Assembly (NCBI GenBank): GCA_022041995.1
Contig: CP074381.1
Location: 992,001 to 1,056,000, forward strand
Direction: 5' to 3'
From: Cupriavidus necator
Lineage (GTDB): Bacteria > Pseudomonadota > Gammaproteobacteria > Burkholderiales > Burkholderiaceae
Length of the DNA: 64,000 nt
Below, piece after piece: positions 11,023-18,895 of the stretch. Position numbers and translations under genes: made by a program. The notes beneath the pieces are model-generated. The model did no database searches. It was not told where the DNA came from and was given only the letters and a program-made list of their open reading frames with translations. The number at the start of each line of letters is the position of its first letter. The stretch's first letter is position 1.

Positions 11023-11985
11023 TCAATCGCGGCTCCGGGGCACGGCGTCAAAGCTGGCGGCCGGGGCTTCCAGCCGCTGCGGCAGCGTCGCGGCCAGGTC
11101 CCCCGCGGCCAGCGCAAACTGCGCGCGCAGGTCGTCGGCCAGGCTGGAGCCGGCGCGGTGGCTGGCGCGCAGCATCTGGATCTCGAACGGCAGCACCGGG
11201 GCCACGTCGTGCAGCGCGACGCGCTCCGGGCTGGCGCTGAGCGCGGTGTACTGGTCCAGCAGGGTCACGCCCAGCCCGGCATCGACCAGAGCCAGCGCCA
11301 GCGAATAGGTCTGCACCTCCAGCGTCGAGCGCGGCTCCAGCGCGTGCCGGGCCAGGGTCTGGCGCACCAGCAGCCCGAGCGAGCTGTTGTCGTCATAGCC
11401 AATGAAGGCGCGCTCCATCAGCCGCTGCATCGGCACCACCTGGCGGCGCCCGCCGGCAGGCAGCGGCTGGCCGCGCGGTACCGCCAGCAGCATGCGGCCA
11501 CTGGCCACCGGCTCGCAGGAGATGGCCTCGTGGCCCGGTGGCGCAAAGGCAAAGCCCAGGTCGATCTGGTTGGCCAGCAGCGCCCCGACGATCTCGTCGG
11601 TATGGTGGGTCAGCACCTGCACCTGCGTGTCCGGGTGGCGCGCGCAGAAGCGCCGCACCGCCGGCACCAGCAGCGGGTTGGCCAGGCTGGGGGTGGCGGC
11701 CACGCGCAGCCGCCCGGCGCCCTTGTGGCGCAGGCTTTCCGAGACCCGGCGCACGCGCTCGATCTCGCCATATAGCCTTTCGACATCGCCGTAGAGCGCG
11801 TTGGCCTCGGGCGTGGCCTGCAGCCGGCCGCGCACCCGCTCGAACAGGCGGAAGCCGAGCGAGGCCTCGGCATGCTGCAGCACGCGCGTGACCACCGGCT
11901 GGGACACGTGCAGCAGGCGCGCGGCCTCGCTGACGGTGCCGGTCAGCATCACGGCGCGGAAGACTTCGATCTGGCGCAAGCGCAT
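11023..11985 (-). CDS. LysR-family transcriptional regulator
   Basis: A 320-residue LysR-type regulator. The N-terminal winged helix-turn-helix runs over MRLRQIEVFRAVMLTG, then EAARLLHVSQPVVTRVLQHA. The effector domain follows, with RVAATPSLANPLLVPAVRRF. The ATG at 11985 places the HTH at the very N-terminus; two upstream in-frame starts (12027, 12054) would add unconserved residues. It is divergent from the D-amino-acid dehydrogenase gene 126 bp away, the usual arrangement for a LysR regulator and its target, so it probably controls that gene in response to an amino acid. Confidence 0.93.
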   Translation of the reverse strand: MRLRQIEVFRAVMLTGTVSEAARLLHVSQPVVTRVLQHAEASLGFRLFERVRGRLQATPEANALYGDVERLYGEIERVRRVSESLRHKGAGRLRVAATPSLANPLLVPAVRRFCARHPDTQVQVLTHHTDEIVGALLANQIDLGFAFAPPGHEAISCEPVASGRMLLAVPRGQPLPAGGRRQVVPMQRLMERAFIGYDDNSSLGLLVRQTLARHALEPRSTLEVQTYSLALALVDAGLGVTLLDQYTALSASPERVALHDVAPVLPFEIQMLRASHRAGSSLADDLRAQFALAAGDLAATLPQRLEAPAASFDAVPRSRD

Positions 11986-12111
11986 GGCAATCCGGGAAGC
12001 GGGCAGGCATCCATAGCCTGATGACATATTCTGGCACGTATTCGCATTGGGCAATCCGCGCCGCCTGCATTACGCTTTGCCGGATCGGGACAAAGCAATC
12101 AAGGGATGGCA

Positions 12112-13395
12112 ATGCAGGTAGTGATCGTGGGCGCCGGCGTGGTCGGCATGACGACGGCATGGCGCCTGGCCGAGGACGGCCACCAGGTGACAGTGCTGGA
12201 GCGCCACGACGGGCCGGGCGAGGAGACCAGCTTTGCCAATGGCGGGCAGCTCAGCTACAGCTATGTGGCGCCGCTGGCCGGGCCGGGCGTGATGGCCAAG
12301 GTGCCGGGCTGGCTGCTGCGGCGCGATTCGCCGATGCGCTTCCGGCCCGCGGCCGACCCGGCGCAGTGGCGCTGGCTGGCAGCCTTCATGGGCGCCTGCA
12401 ATGCCGCCACCAGTGAAGCCACCACGCGCAAGCTGCTGCGGCTCGGGTTCTATTCACGCGACCTGATGCAGGCCTTCGTGGCCCGGCACCAGCATGATGA
12501 TGTGGGCGCCGGCTTCGATTTTGCGCGGCGCGGCAAACTGGTTGTGCACCGCGATGTGGCGGCGTTCGACGCGGCCTGCCGGCTGCTGGACTACCAGGCC
12601 AGCCAGGGTTGCGAGCAGCAGGCGCTGGACCGCGATGCCTGCGTGGCGCTTGAGCCCGCGCTGGCCGGCATCCGCAACGAGATTGCCGGCGCCATCTACA
12701 CCCCGAGCGAGGAAGTGGGCGACTGCCACCGCTTCTGCCTGTCGCTGGCACGGTTGCTGCAAGACGGGGCGCACCCCGGCGTGTCGATGTGCTTCGGCAC
12801 TGCCGTGCAAGGGCTGGTGCAGCAGGGCGGGCGCGTGACCGGCGTGCGTACCGCCAGCGGCGTGGTGCCGGCCGACGTGGTGATCGTGGCCGGCGGCATC
12901 GGCAGCGTGCCGCTGCTGCGCCCGCTGGGCGTGCGGCCGATGCTGTGGCCGCTCAAGGGCTACAGCATCACGGTGCCGCTGGCCAGCGGCACGCGCGCGC
13001 CGCATATCAGCGTGACGGACTTTGCCAACAAGATCGTCTACGCGCGCATCGGCAATACACTGCGGGTGGCGGGCATGGCCGACCTGGTGCGCGGCGGCAC
13101 CCGCATCGACCCGGAGCGGGTCGGCACGCTGGTGGCACAGACACGCGCGCTGTTCGAGGGCATCGTGCCCGAGCTGCCGCTGGCGCAGCTGCAGCCATGG
13201 GCCGGGCTGCGCCCGGCCACGCCGGACGGCCTGCCGCTGGTGGGGCCGTCGCGGGTGTCCGGGCTATGGCTGAACCTGGGCCATGGCGCGCTCGGTTTTA
13301 CGCTGGCGATGGGCAGCGCCGGCCTGCTGGCCGACCGGCTGGCAGGACGCCGTCCGGCCATCGAAGCAGAGGATTTTGATGCTGCGCGCGCATAG
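12112..13395 (+). CDS. D-amino-acid dehydrogenase-like FAD oxidoreductase
   Basis: A 427-residue FAD enzyme of the DAO/DadA family, oxidatively deaminating D-amino acids to keto acids at the membrane. The Rossmann motif VVIVGAGVVGMTTAWRL is at residues 3-19, followed by EETSFANGGQLSYSYVAP, a hallmark of DadA. The C-terminus has WAGLRPATPDGLPLVGPS and LGHGALGFTLAMGSAG, typical of FAD closure. AAGGG at 12101-12105 fits the ATG at 12112 better than the ATG at 12106. It may be one of several DadA paralogues, so dadA itself is not claimed. It is divergent from the LysR gene; an amino-acid binding protein follows. Confidence 0.9.
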   Translation: MQVVIVGAGVVGMTTAWRLAEDGHQVTVLERHDGPGEETSFANGGQLSYSYVAPLAGPGVMAKVPGWLLRRDSPMRFRPAADPAQWRWLAAFMGACNAATSEATTRKLLRLGFYSRDLMQAFVARHQHDDVGAGFDFARRGKLVVHRDVAAFDAACRLLDYQASQGCEQQALDRDACVALEPALAGIRNEIAGAIYTPSEEVGDCHRFCLSLARLLQDGAHPGVSMCFGTAVQGLVQQGGRVTGVRTASGVVPADVVIVAGGIGSVPLLRPLGVRPMLWPLKGYSITVPLASGTRAPHISVTDFANKIVYARIGNTLRVAGMADLVRGGTRIDPERVGTLVAQTRALFEGIVPELPLAQLQPWAGLRPATPDGLPLVGPSRVSGLWLNLGHGALGFTLAMGSAGLLADRLAGRRPAIEAEDFDAARA

Positions 13396-13500
13396 CGCCG
13401 CAGGCAAGTATTGGTTCATGCCGTACCCGTGCGTCCGCAGTACACGACGCCGTTCACGAAACATGCCTCAATGACCAAGCCCCACTACAAGGAGCGCCAC

Positions 13501-14412
13501 ATGAAATCACTGCACCTCCACCGATCCGCCACCCGCCGCGCGCTTGCGGCCGCCACGCTGCTGCTGGCCGCCGGCGCCGCCCATGCCGCCGATGGCGACA
13601 CGCTGAAGAAGATCAAGGACAGCGGCGTGATCTCGCTTGGCTATCGCGAATCGTCGATCCCGTTCTCGTACACCGACGGCAAGGACGTCATGGGCTATTC
13701 GCACGAGATCCTGCTGCAGATCGTCGACAAGGTGAAGAGCGAACTCAAGATGCCCAGCCTGCAGGTGCGCCTGACCCCGATCACCTCGCAGAACCGCATC
13801 CCGCTGGTGCAGAACGGCACCATCGACATCGAATGCGGCAGCACCACCAACAACCTGGAGCGCCAGAAGCAGGTGGCGTTCTCCAACAGCATGTTCGTCT
13901 ACGGCATCAGGATGCTGACCAGGAAGGATTCGGGCGTGAAGGAGTTCACCGACCTGAAGGACCGCAATGTGGTCACCACCGCCGGCACCACCGGCGAGCG
14001 CCTGCTGGTCAAGATGAACGGCGAGAAGGCCATGAACATGAACCTGATCAGCACCAAGGACCACGGCCAGTCCTTCCTGATCCTGGAGACCGGCCGCGCC
14101 GCTGCCTTCGTCATGGACGAGCCGCTGCTGTACGGCGAGCGCACCAAGGCCAAGAACGCGGGCGACTGGGTGGTGGTCGGCGCGCCGCTGCAGACCGAGA
14201 ACTACGCCTGCATGTTCCGCAAGGACGATCCCTCGTTCAAGAAGCTGGCCGACGGCGTGATCGCAGACCTGCAGACCAGCGGCCGTGCCGAGAAACTGTA
14301 CAACAAGTGGTTTATGTCGCCGATCCCGCCGCGCGGCATCAACATGAACTACCCGCTGTCGGCCGACATGAAGGCGCTGTTCGCGGCGCCCAACGACAAG
14401 GCCTACCAGTAA
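13501..14412 (+). CDS. Glutamate/aspartate-type ABC binding protein, orphan
   Basis: A 303-residue periplasmic binding protein of the GltI type. A signal peptide ends at AAHAADG (cleavage after about residue 29). The mature part starts DTLKKIKDSGVISLGYRESS, and the ligand-site region NGTIDIECGSTTNN and the motif AGTTGERLLVK are as in Glu/Asp-binding GltI. AAGGAG seven bases before the ATG at 13501 fixes the start. No matching permease or ATPase is adjacent; the next genes encode a different transporter. It lies 105 bp after the D-amino-acid dehydrogenase gene and may be co-transcribed with it. Confidence 0.9.
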   Translation: MKSLHLHRSATRRALAAATLLLAAGAAHAADGDTLKKIKDSGVISLGYRESSIPFSYTDGKDVMGYSHEILLQIVDKVKSELKMPSLQVRLTPITSQNRIPLVQNGTIDIECGSTTNNLERQKQVAFSNSMFVYGIRMLTRKDSGVKEFTDLKDRNVVTTAGTTGERLLVKMNGEKAMNMNLISTKDHGQSFLILETGRAAAFVMDEPLLYGERTKAKNAGDWVVVGAPLQTENYACMFRKDDPSFKKLADGVIADLQTSGRAEKLYNKWFMSPIPPRGINMNYPLSADMKALFAAPNDKAYQ

Positions 14413-14452
14413 GGGCAGGGCGCCACCGCCGGGACGCATCAGGCCCGGCAGT

Positions 14453-14481
14453 TATTTAGCCATAATGAATCAATATTTAGC
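14453..14481. promoter_or_regulatory. Phased direct repeat in an AT-rich island before the cystine-type binding protein
   Basis: TATTTAGC occurs at 14453-14460 and again at 14474-14481, exactly 21 bp apart (two helical turns), around a -10-like CATAAT (14461-14466). A second direct repeat, TAGTGTT, lies at 14488 and 14500. The island is strikingly AT-rich for this genome and lies about 130 bp before the ATG at 14612. A LysR-type site (CysB-like) is a reasonable inference, not shown. Confidence 0.45.
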
Positions 14482-14611
14482 GTTCGATAGTGTTTGCGGT
14501 AGTGTTGAGCCCGATATAGGCTCATAGCAGCACAACTGGCCGGCAGCCCTCACGAGCGGCCCTCGGCGCTGTCTGCCCCCACACTGCTTATCCGCATCCA
14601 CTGGAGAACAT

Positions 14612-15433
14612 ATGCGATCGATTCGTACTGCCTGGCTCAAATCCCTGCTGGCTGCCTCGCTGCTTGCCGGCGCCGGGCTGGCGTCCACCGCGGCGCAGGC
14701 CGCCGACCTGCTCGATACCGTCAAGCAGGCCGGCGTGCTCAAGATCGGCCTGGAGGGCACGTACCCGCCGTTTGGCTTCCGCGGCGCGAAGAACGAGCTG
14801 GAAGGGTTTGACGTGGACGTGGCGCGTGCGGTGGCGGGCAAGCTGGGCGTGAAGCCGGAGTTCGTCACCACCGAGTGGAGCGGCATCATTGCCGGCCTGC
14901 AGGCGGGCAAGTTCGACGTGATCGTCAACCAGGTCAACGTCACGCCTCAGCGCCAGCAAGTGCTCGACTTCTCCACCCCCTACGTCTACTCGGATGCGCA
15001 GCTGATCCAGCGCAAGGATGACAACCGCCAGTTCAAGTCGCTGGAAGACCTGAAGGGCCACAAGCTCGGCGTCAGCCTGGGCAGCAATTTCAACGACCTG
15101 GCGAAGTCGGTGCCGGGCATCGACGTCAAGACCTATCCCGGCGCGCCTGAGTACCTGCGCGACCTGGTGGCACAGCGCGTCGACGCCGCGCTGAACGACC
15201 GGCTGATGGTCGCCTACCTGGTCAAGACCGCCAACCTGCCGCTGCGGCAGGGCGCAATCGTGGCGGGCGCCACCACGCAGGTGGCCATCCCGTTCCGCAA
15301 GGACAACCCCAAGTTCGCGCAGGCCATCAACCACGCGCTGGATGACCTGGGCAAGGACGGCACGCTTGGCAAGCTCTCGGTGAAGTGGTTCGGCACCGAC
15401 GTGACCAGGCCCGCCGGTAAGCCAATCAAGTAA
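14612..15433 (+). CDS. Cystine-type ABC transporter binding protein
   Basis: A 273-residue periplasmic binding protein resembling the E. coli cystine-binding protein (TcyJ/FliY). The signal peptide is cleaved near AAQAAD (about residue 30). The mature segment has VLKIGLEGTYPPFGFRG, GFDVDVARAVAG, IVNQVNVTPQRQQVLDFSTP and an end near LGKLSVKWFGTDVT, matching FliY motif by motif. It is followed 122 bp later by a permease gene on the same strand, but no ATPase gene follows. An AT-rich regulatory stretch lies upstream. Confidence 0.9.
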   Translation: MRSIRTAWLKSLLAASLLAGAGLASTAAQAADLLDTVKQAGVLKIGLEGTYPPFGFRGAKNELEGFDVDVARAVAGKLGVKPEFVTTEWSGIIAGLQAGKFDVIVNQVNVTPQRQQVLDFSTPYVYSDAQLIQRKDDNRQFKSLEDLKGHKLGVSLGSNFNDLAKSVPGIDVKTYPGAPEYLRDLVAQRVDAALNDRLMVAYLVKTANLPLRQGAIVAGATTQVAIPFRKDNPKFAQAINHALDDLGKDGTLGKLSVKWFGTDVTRPAGKPIK

Positions 15434-15555
15434 ACGAGTTAGGTAAGCCAGTCAGGTAAGCCGGCCAGCAAGCCGGGCGGTATCATGTCGCGGCGCCGCG
15501 GCCTGCATGGCTGCCGCGCCGCTTTCTTTTTCATTCTTCTGCCGCCGCCACGCCC

Positions 15556-16215
15556 ATGTCCGCTCTCCAGCTTGTCACCGATTCCCTGCCAGTGCTGCTG
15601 CAGGGCACGCTGCTGACCATCAAATTCGCGTTATGGTCGATGGTGTTCGGGCTGATGCTGGGCACGGTGGTGGCGCTGATGGGCATCAGCCATAGCCGCG
15701 TGCTCAAGGCGGTGGCGCGTACCTATGTCAGCATCATGCGCGGCACGCCGCTGCTGGTGCAGATCTTTGTCGTCTACTACGGGCTGCCGGGCGTCGGCAT
15801 CGCGCTGGAGCCCACGCCCGCGGGCGTGCTGACGCTGAGCCTGAACGTCGGCGCCTACCTGTCCGAGAGCATGCGCGGGGCCATCCTGGGCGTGTCGCGC
15901 GGCCAATGGCTGGCAGCCTACAGCCTCGGCCTGACGCCGGTGCAAGCACTGCTCTACGTGATCGGCCCGCAGGCGCTGCGGCTGGCGGTGCCAAGCCTGT
16001 CCAACAGCCTGATCAGCCTGATCAAGGACACCTCGCTGGTATCGGTCATCACCGTGACCGAGCTGCTGCGCACGGCGCAGGAGGTGATCGCGGCCACCTA
16101 CCAGCCGTTGCCGCTGTACCTGGCCGTGGCGGCGATCTACTGGGTGCTGAGCACGGGGCTGTCGGGCGTGCAGCATATGCTGGAGCGGCGCTTGTCGCTG
16201 CCCGGGCGCCACTGA
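15556..16215 (+). CDS. Polar amino acid (cystine-type) ABC transporter permease
   Basis: A 219-residue permease of the His/Glu/Gln/Arg/opine family with about five helices. It carries MRGTPLLVQIFVVYYGLP, typical of YecS/TcyL, and the EAA-type loop AYSLGLTPVQALLYVIGPQA, followed by SLSNSLISLIKDTSLVSVI. It should pair with the binding protein upstream. The ATP-binding subunit expected next is absent: transcription ends at a strong terminator (16229-16262), after which the cyanophycin synthetase gene is convergent. The ATPase must be supplied from elsewhere. Confidence 0.92.
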   Translation: MSALQLVTDSLPVLLQGTLLTIKFALWSMVFGLMLGTVVALMGISHSRVLKAVARTYVSIMRGTPLLVQIFVVYYGLPGVGIALEPTPAGVLTLSLNVGAYLSESMRGAILGVSRGQWLAAYSLGLTPVQALLYVIGPQALRLAVPSLSNSLISLIKDTSLVSVITVTELLRTAQEVIAATYQPLPLYLAVAAIYWVLSTGLSGVQHMLERRLSLPGRH

Positions 16216-16228
16216 TCGGCGCTGCAAG

Positions 16229-16262
16229 GAAAAAGGCCAGCTCCGCGGAGCTGGCCTTTTTC
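16229..16262. terminator. Bidirectional intrinsic terminator
   Basis: A perfect palindrome: AAAAGGCCAGCTCC (16231 on), centre GC, then GGAGCTGGCCTTTT to 16260. T-tracts flank it in both directions, so it can end both the permease transcript and the convergent cphA' transcript. Confidence 0.92.
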
Positions 16263-16278
16263 TCTATCGCCGGGCCGG

Positions 16279-18849
16279 TCAGCCCTGCGCGATGCGGCCG
16301 GCGATATGCCCCAGCGCCTCTTCCACCTGGTCCACCAGGACCAGGCACAGGTCGCCCGGCTGCAGGTGCGACAGTGCGGTATCGATGGCGACGAACTCGC
16401 CACGGATCTCCTCGACCTGGCCGGCGCGTTGCGCGCCCTGCAGGCCTTCGCGCAGCAGCGCCAGCACCTCGCCGTCGGCGCGGCCGCGCTGGCACTGGTC
16501 CTGGTACAGGATGACTTCATCGAACACGCCGCCCAGGATCTGGGTCTGGCGGCGGATGTCGTCGTCGCGGCGGTCGCCCGCGCCGCTGATCACCACCACG
16601 CGCCGTTTGGCGGGGATGGTCTCGACAGCGCTGCACAGTGCCAGGATGGCATCCGGGTTGTGGCCGTAGTCGGCGATCAGCGTGGCGCCGCGGTAGTCGA
16701 ACACGTTGAAGCGTCCCGGGGCGGTCTGCGCGTCGTTGACGAAGGTGGCCAGGCCGCGGCGGATAATCGACCAGTCGATGCCCAGCGCCCACGCGGCGGC
16801 GATCGACGACATCGCGTTATCGACCTGGAAGCCGATGGTGCCGTTGCGCGTCAGCGGGATCTCGGCCAGTGCGATGCGCACTTCGGTATCACCTTCGGAT
16901 ACGACGATGTCGGCGCCGTCCACGAACACCACGCGCTTGCCCTGCGCGCGGTGCGTGGCCATGGCCGGCTGGTTGGGGTCGTGCGCGAAGAAGGTGACGC
17001 TGCCGGGGCAGGCGTCGGCCATGCGCACCACCATCGGGTCGGCCGCATTCAGGACCGCCATGCCGTGAGGCGCGACGTTCTGCACGATCACGCTCTTGAG
17101 CACCGCCAGGTCTTCCACCGAGTTGATGAAGGACAGGCCCAGGTGGTCGCCTTCGCCCACGTTGGTCACCACCGCCACGTCGCAGCGGTCGAATGCCAGG
17201 CCTTCACGCAGCAGGCCGCCGCGCGCGGTTTCAAACACGGCGGCGTCCACGTCCGGGTGCAGCAGCACGTTGCGCGCGCTGCGCGGGCCGCTGCAGTCGC
17301 CGGTGTCGATGCGCTCGCCCTGGATATACACGCCGTCGGTGCCGGTCATGCCCATGCGCAGGCCGCTGGTGGCCATGATGTGGGTGATCAGCCGTACCGT
17401 GGTGGTCTTGCCGTTGGTGCCGGACACGGCCACCACCGGGATGCGGCCATCGTCGCCATCGGAGAACATGGTCGAGACAATGGCTTCGCCGACCGCGCGG
17501 CCCTTGCCGTACGACGGCTGCAGGTGCATGCGCAGGCCCGGCGCGGCGTTGACCTCGACGATGCCGCCGGCCTGTTCCTCGAACGGCTTGAGCATGGTCT
17601 CGCACACGGCGTCGACGCCGGCGATGTCCAGGCCCACCATCTGCGCCGCCGCCACGGCGCGCGCGGCGATGTCCGGGTGGACATCGTCGGTCACGTCGGT
17701 GGCGCTGCCGCCGGTGGACAGGTTGGCGTTGTTGCGCAACACCACGCGCGTGCCGTTGGCCGGCACGGAATCGGCGGTCAGGTGCTGCTTGGCCAGCGTG
17801 GCCAGCGCGATATCATCAAAGCGGATCTTGGTCAGCGAGGTCGCATGGCCCTCGCCGCGGCGCGGGTCGCGGTTCACTTCCTCGACCAGCTGGCGCACGG
17901 TGTGCACGCCGTCGCCGATGACCTGCGGCGGGTCGCGGCGCGCGGCCGCCACCAGCTGCTTGCCGACCACCAGCAGGCGGAAGTCATGGCCCGGGATATA
18001 GCGCTCGACGATCACGTCAGAGCTGATGTCCGAGGCGACCTCATAGGCCGTCATCACTTCCCCGCGGGTGCGGATGCGCACTGCCACGCCCTTGCCCTGG
18101 TTGCCGTCGCGCGGCTTGACCACCACCGGTGCGTCGATTTCCTGCGCTGCGGCCCAGGCCTCTTCGGCGCTGCGCACCGAGCGGCCCAGCGGCACCGGCA
18201 CGCCGGCGGCGTGCAGCAGGGTCTTGGTCAGATCCTTGTCCTGCGCGATCGATTCGGCCACGGCGCTGGTGCGGTCAGTCTCGGCGGCCTGGATGCGGCG
18301 CTGCTTGCTGCCCCAGCCAAACTGCACCATCGAGCCCTGCGTCAGGCGCCGGTAGGGGATGCCGCGCGCCACGGCGGCGTAGACGATGGAGCCGGTGCTG
18401 GGCCCCAGGCGCACGTCCTCGTCCAGCTCGCGCAGGCGGTGCAGCGCGTCAGCCAGGTCGAACGGGGTGTCGTTGCGCGCGGCCCGGCACAGGGCCTCGG
18501 CCAGCTCGAATGCAAGCCGGCCGACTTCTTCCTCGCTGTATTGCACGATCACCTGGTAGGTGCCGGGCTCGACCGTCTGCGCGGTGCGGCTGAAGGTGAC
18601 CGGGCAGCCGGCGGCGGCCTGCAGGCGCAGCGCCGTCACTTCCAGCACGTGGGCCAGCGACAGCTCGCCCGATTCCTCGTCCGGGCGCAGCGGCCCGATC
18701 TCAGGGAAACGGGCGCGCAGCCGGTCTTCAAAACCGGGCAGCGCCGACAGCATGTTGGTGGCATCCTGGCACGCCACGATCGCCTCGATGGCGGTGTGGC
18801 GGCACCACAGGTTCGGGCCCCGCAGGGCCCGGATACGTGAGACTTCCAT
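16279..18849 (-). CDS. cphA': Cyanophycin synthetase, second copy (CphA')
   Basis: An 856-residue cyanophycin synthetase homologue. An N-terminal domain (VSRIRALRGPNLWCRHTAI) is followed by an ATP-grasp domain (AETDRTSAVAESIAQDKDLT, VVVKPRDGNQGKGVAV, GIVEVNAAPGLRMHL). A Mur-ligase-like domain has P-loop SGTNGKTTT (Lys481) and ADYGHNPDA. The family builds multi-L-arginyl-poly-L-aspartate by alternately adding Asp and Arg. The ATG at 18849 lies 46 bp after the stop of cphA; a longer frame into cphA is not family-like. C. necator H16 has the same tandem pair; that the copies differ in substrate, primer need or activity is not decidable here. Confidence 0.95.
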   Translation of the reverse strand: MEVSRIRALRGPNLWCRHTAIEAIVACQDATNMLSALPGFEDRLRARFPEIGPLRPDEESGELSLAHVLEVTALRLQAAAGCPVTFSRTAQTVEPGTYQVIVQYSEEEVGRLAFELAEALCRAARNDTPFDLADALHRLRELDEDVRLGPSTGSIVYAAVARGIPYRRLTQGSMVQFGWGSKQRRIQAAETDRTSAVAESIAQDKDLTKTLLHAAGVPVPLGRSVRSAEEAWAAAQEIDAPVVVKPRDGNQGKGVAVRIRTRGEVMTAYEVASDISSDVIVERYIPGHDFRLLVVGKQLVAAARRDPPQVIGDGVHTVRQLVEEVNRDPRRGEGHATSLTKIRFDDIALATLAKQHLTADSVPANGTRVVLRNNANLSTGGSATDVTDDVHPDIAARAVAAAQMVGLDIAGVDAVCETMLKPFEEQAGGIVEVNAAPGLRMHLQPSYGKGRAVGEAIVSTMFSDGDDGRIPVVAVSGTNGKTTTVRLITHIMATSGLRMGMTGTDGVYIQGERIDTGDCSGPRSARNVLLHPDVDAAVFETARGGLLREGLAFDRCDVAVVTNVGEGDHLGLSFINSVEDLAVLKSVIVQNVAPHGMAVLNAADPMVVRMADACPGSVTFFAHDPNQPAMATHRAQGKRVVFVDGADIVVSEGDTEVRIALAEIPLTRNGTIGFQVDNAMSSIAAAWALGIDWSIIRRGLATFVNDAQTAPGRFNVFDYRGATLIADYGHNPDAILALCSAVETIPAKRRVVVISGAGDRRDDDIRRQTQILGGVFDEVILYQDQCQRGRADGEVLALLREGLQGAQRAGQVEEIRGEFVAIDTALSHLQPGDLCLVLVDQVEEALGHIAGRIAQG

Positions 18850-18895
18850 AGAACGGTTTCCGTGTCTTCTATGCGCGGTTGAGCTTGGGGCCGCG

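Noticed and set aside
16306-18840. Very long plus-strand open frame antisense to cphA'
   Set aside because: A shadow of high-GC coding sequence, rich in His, Arg, Gln and Gly, with no family-like motif.
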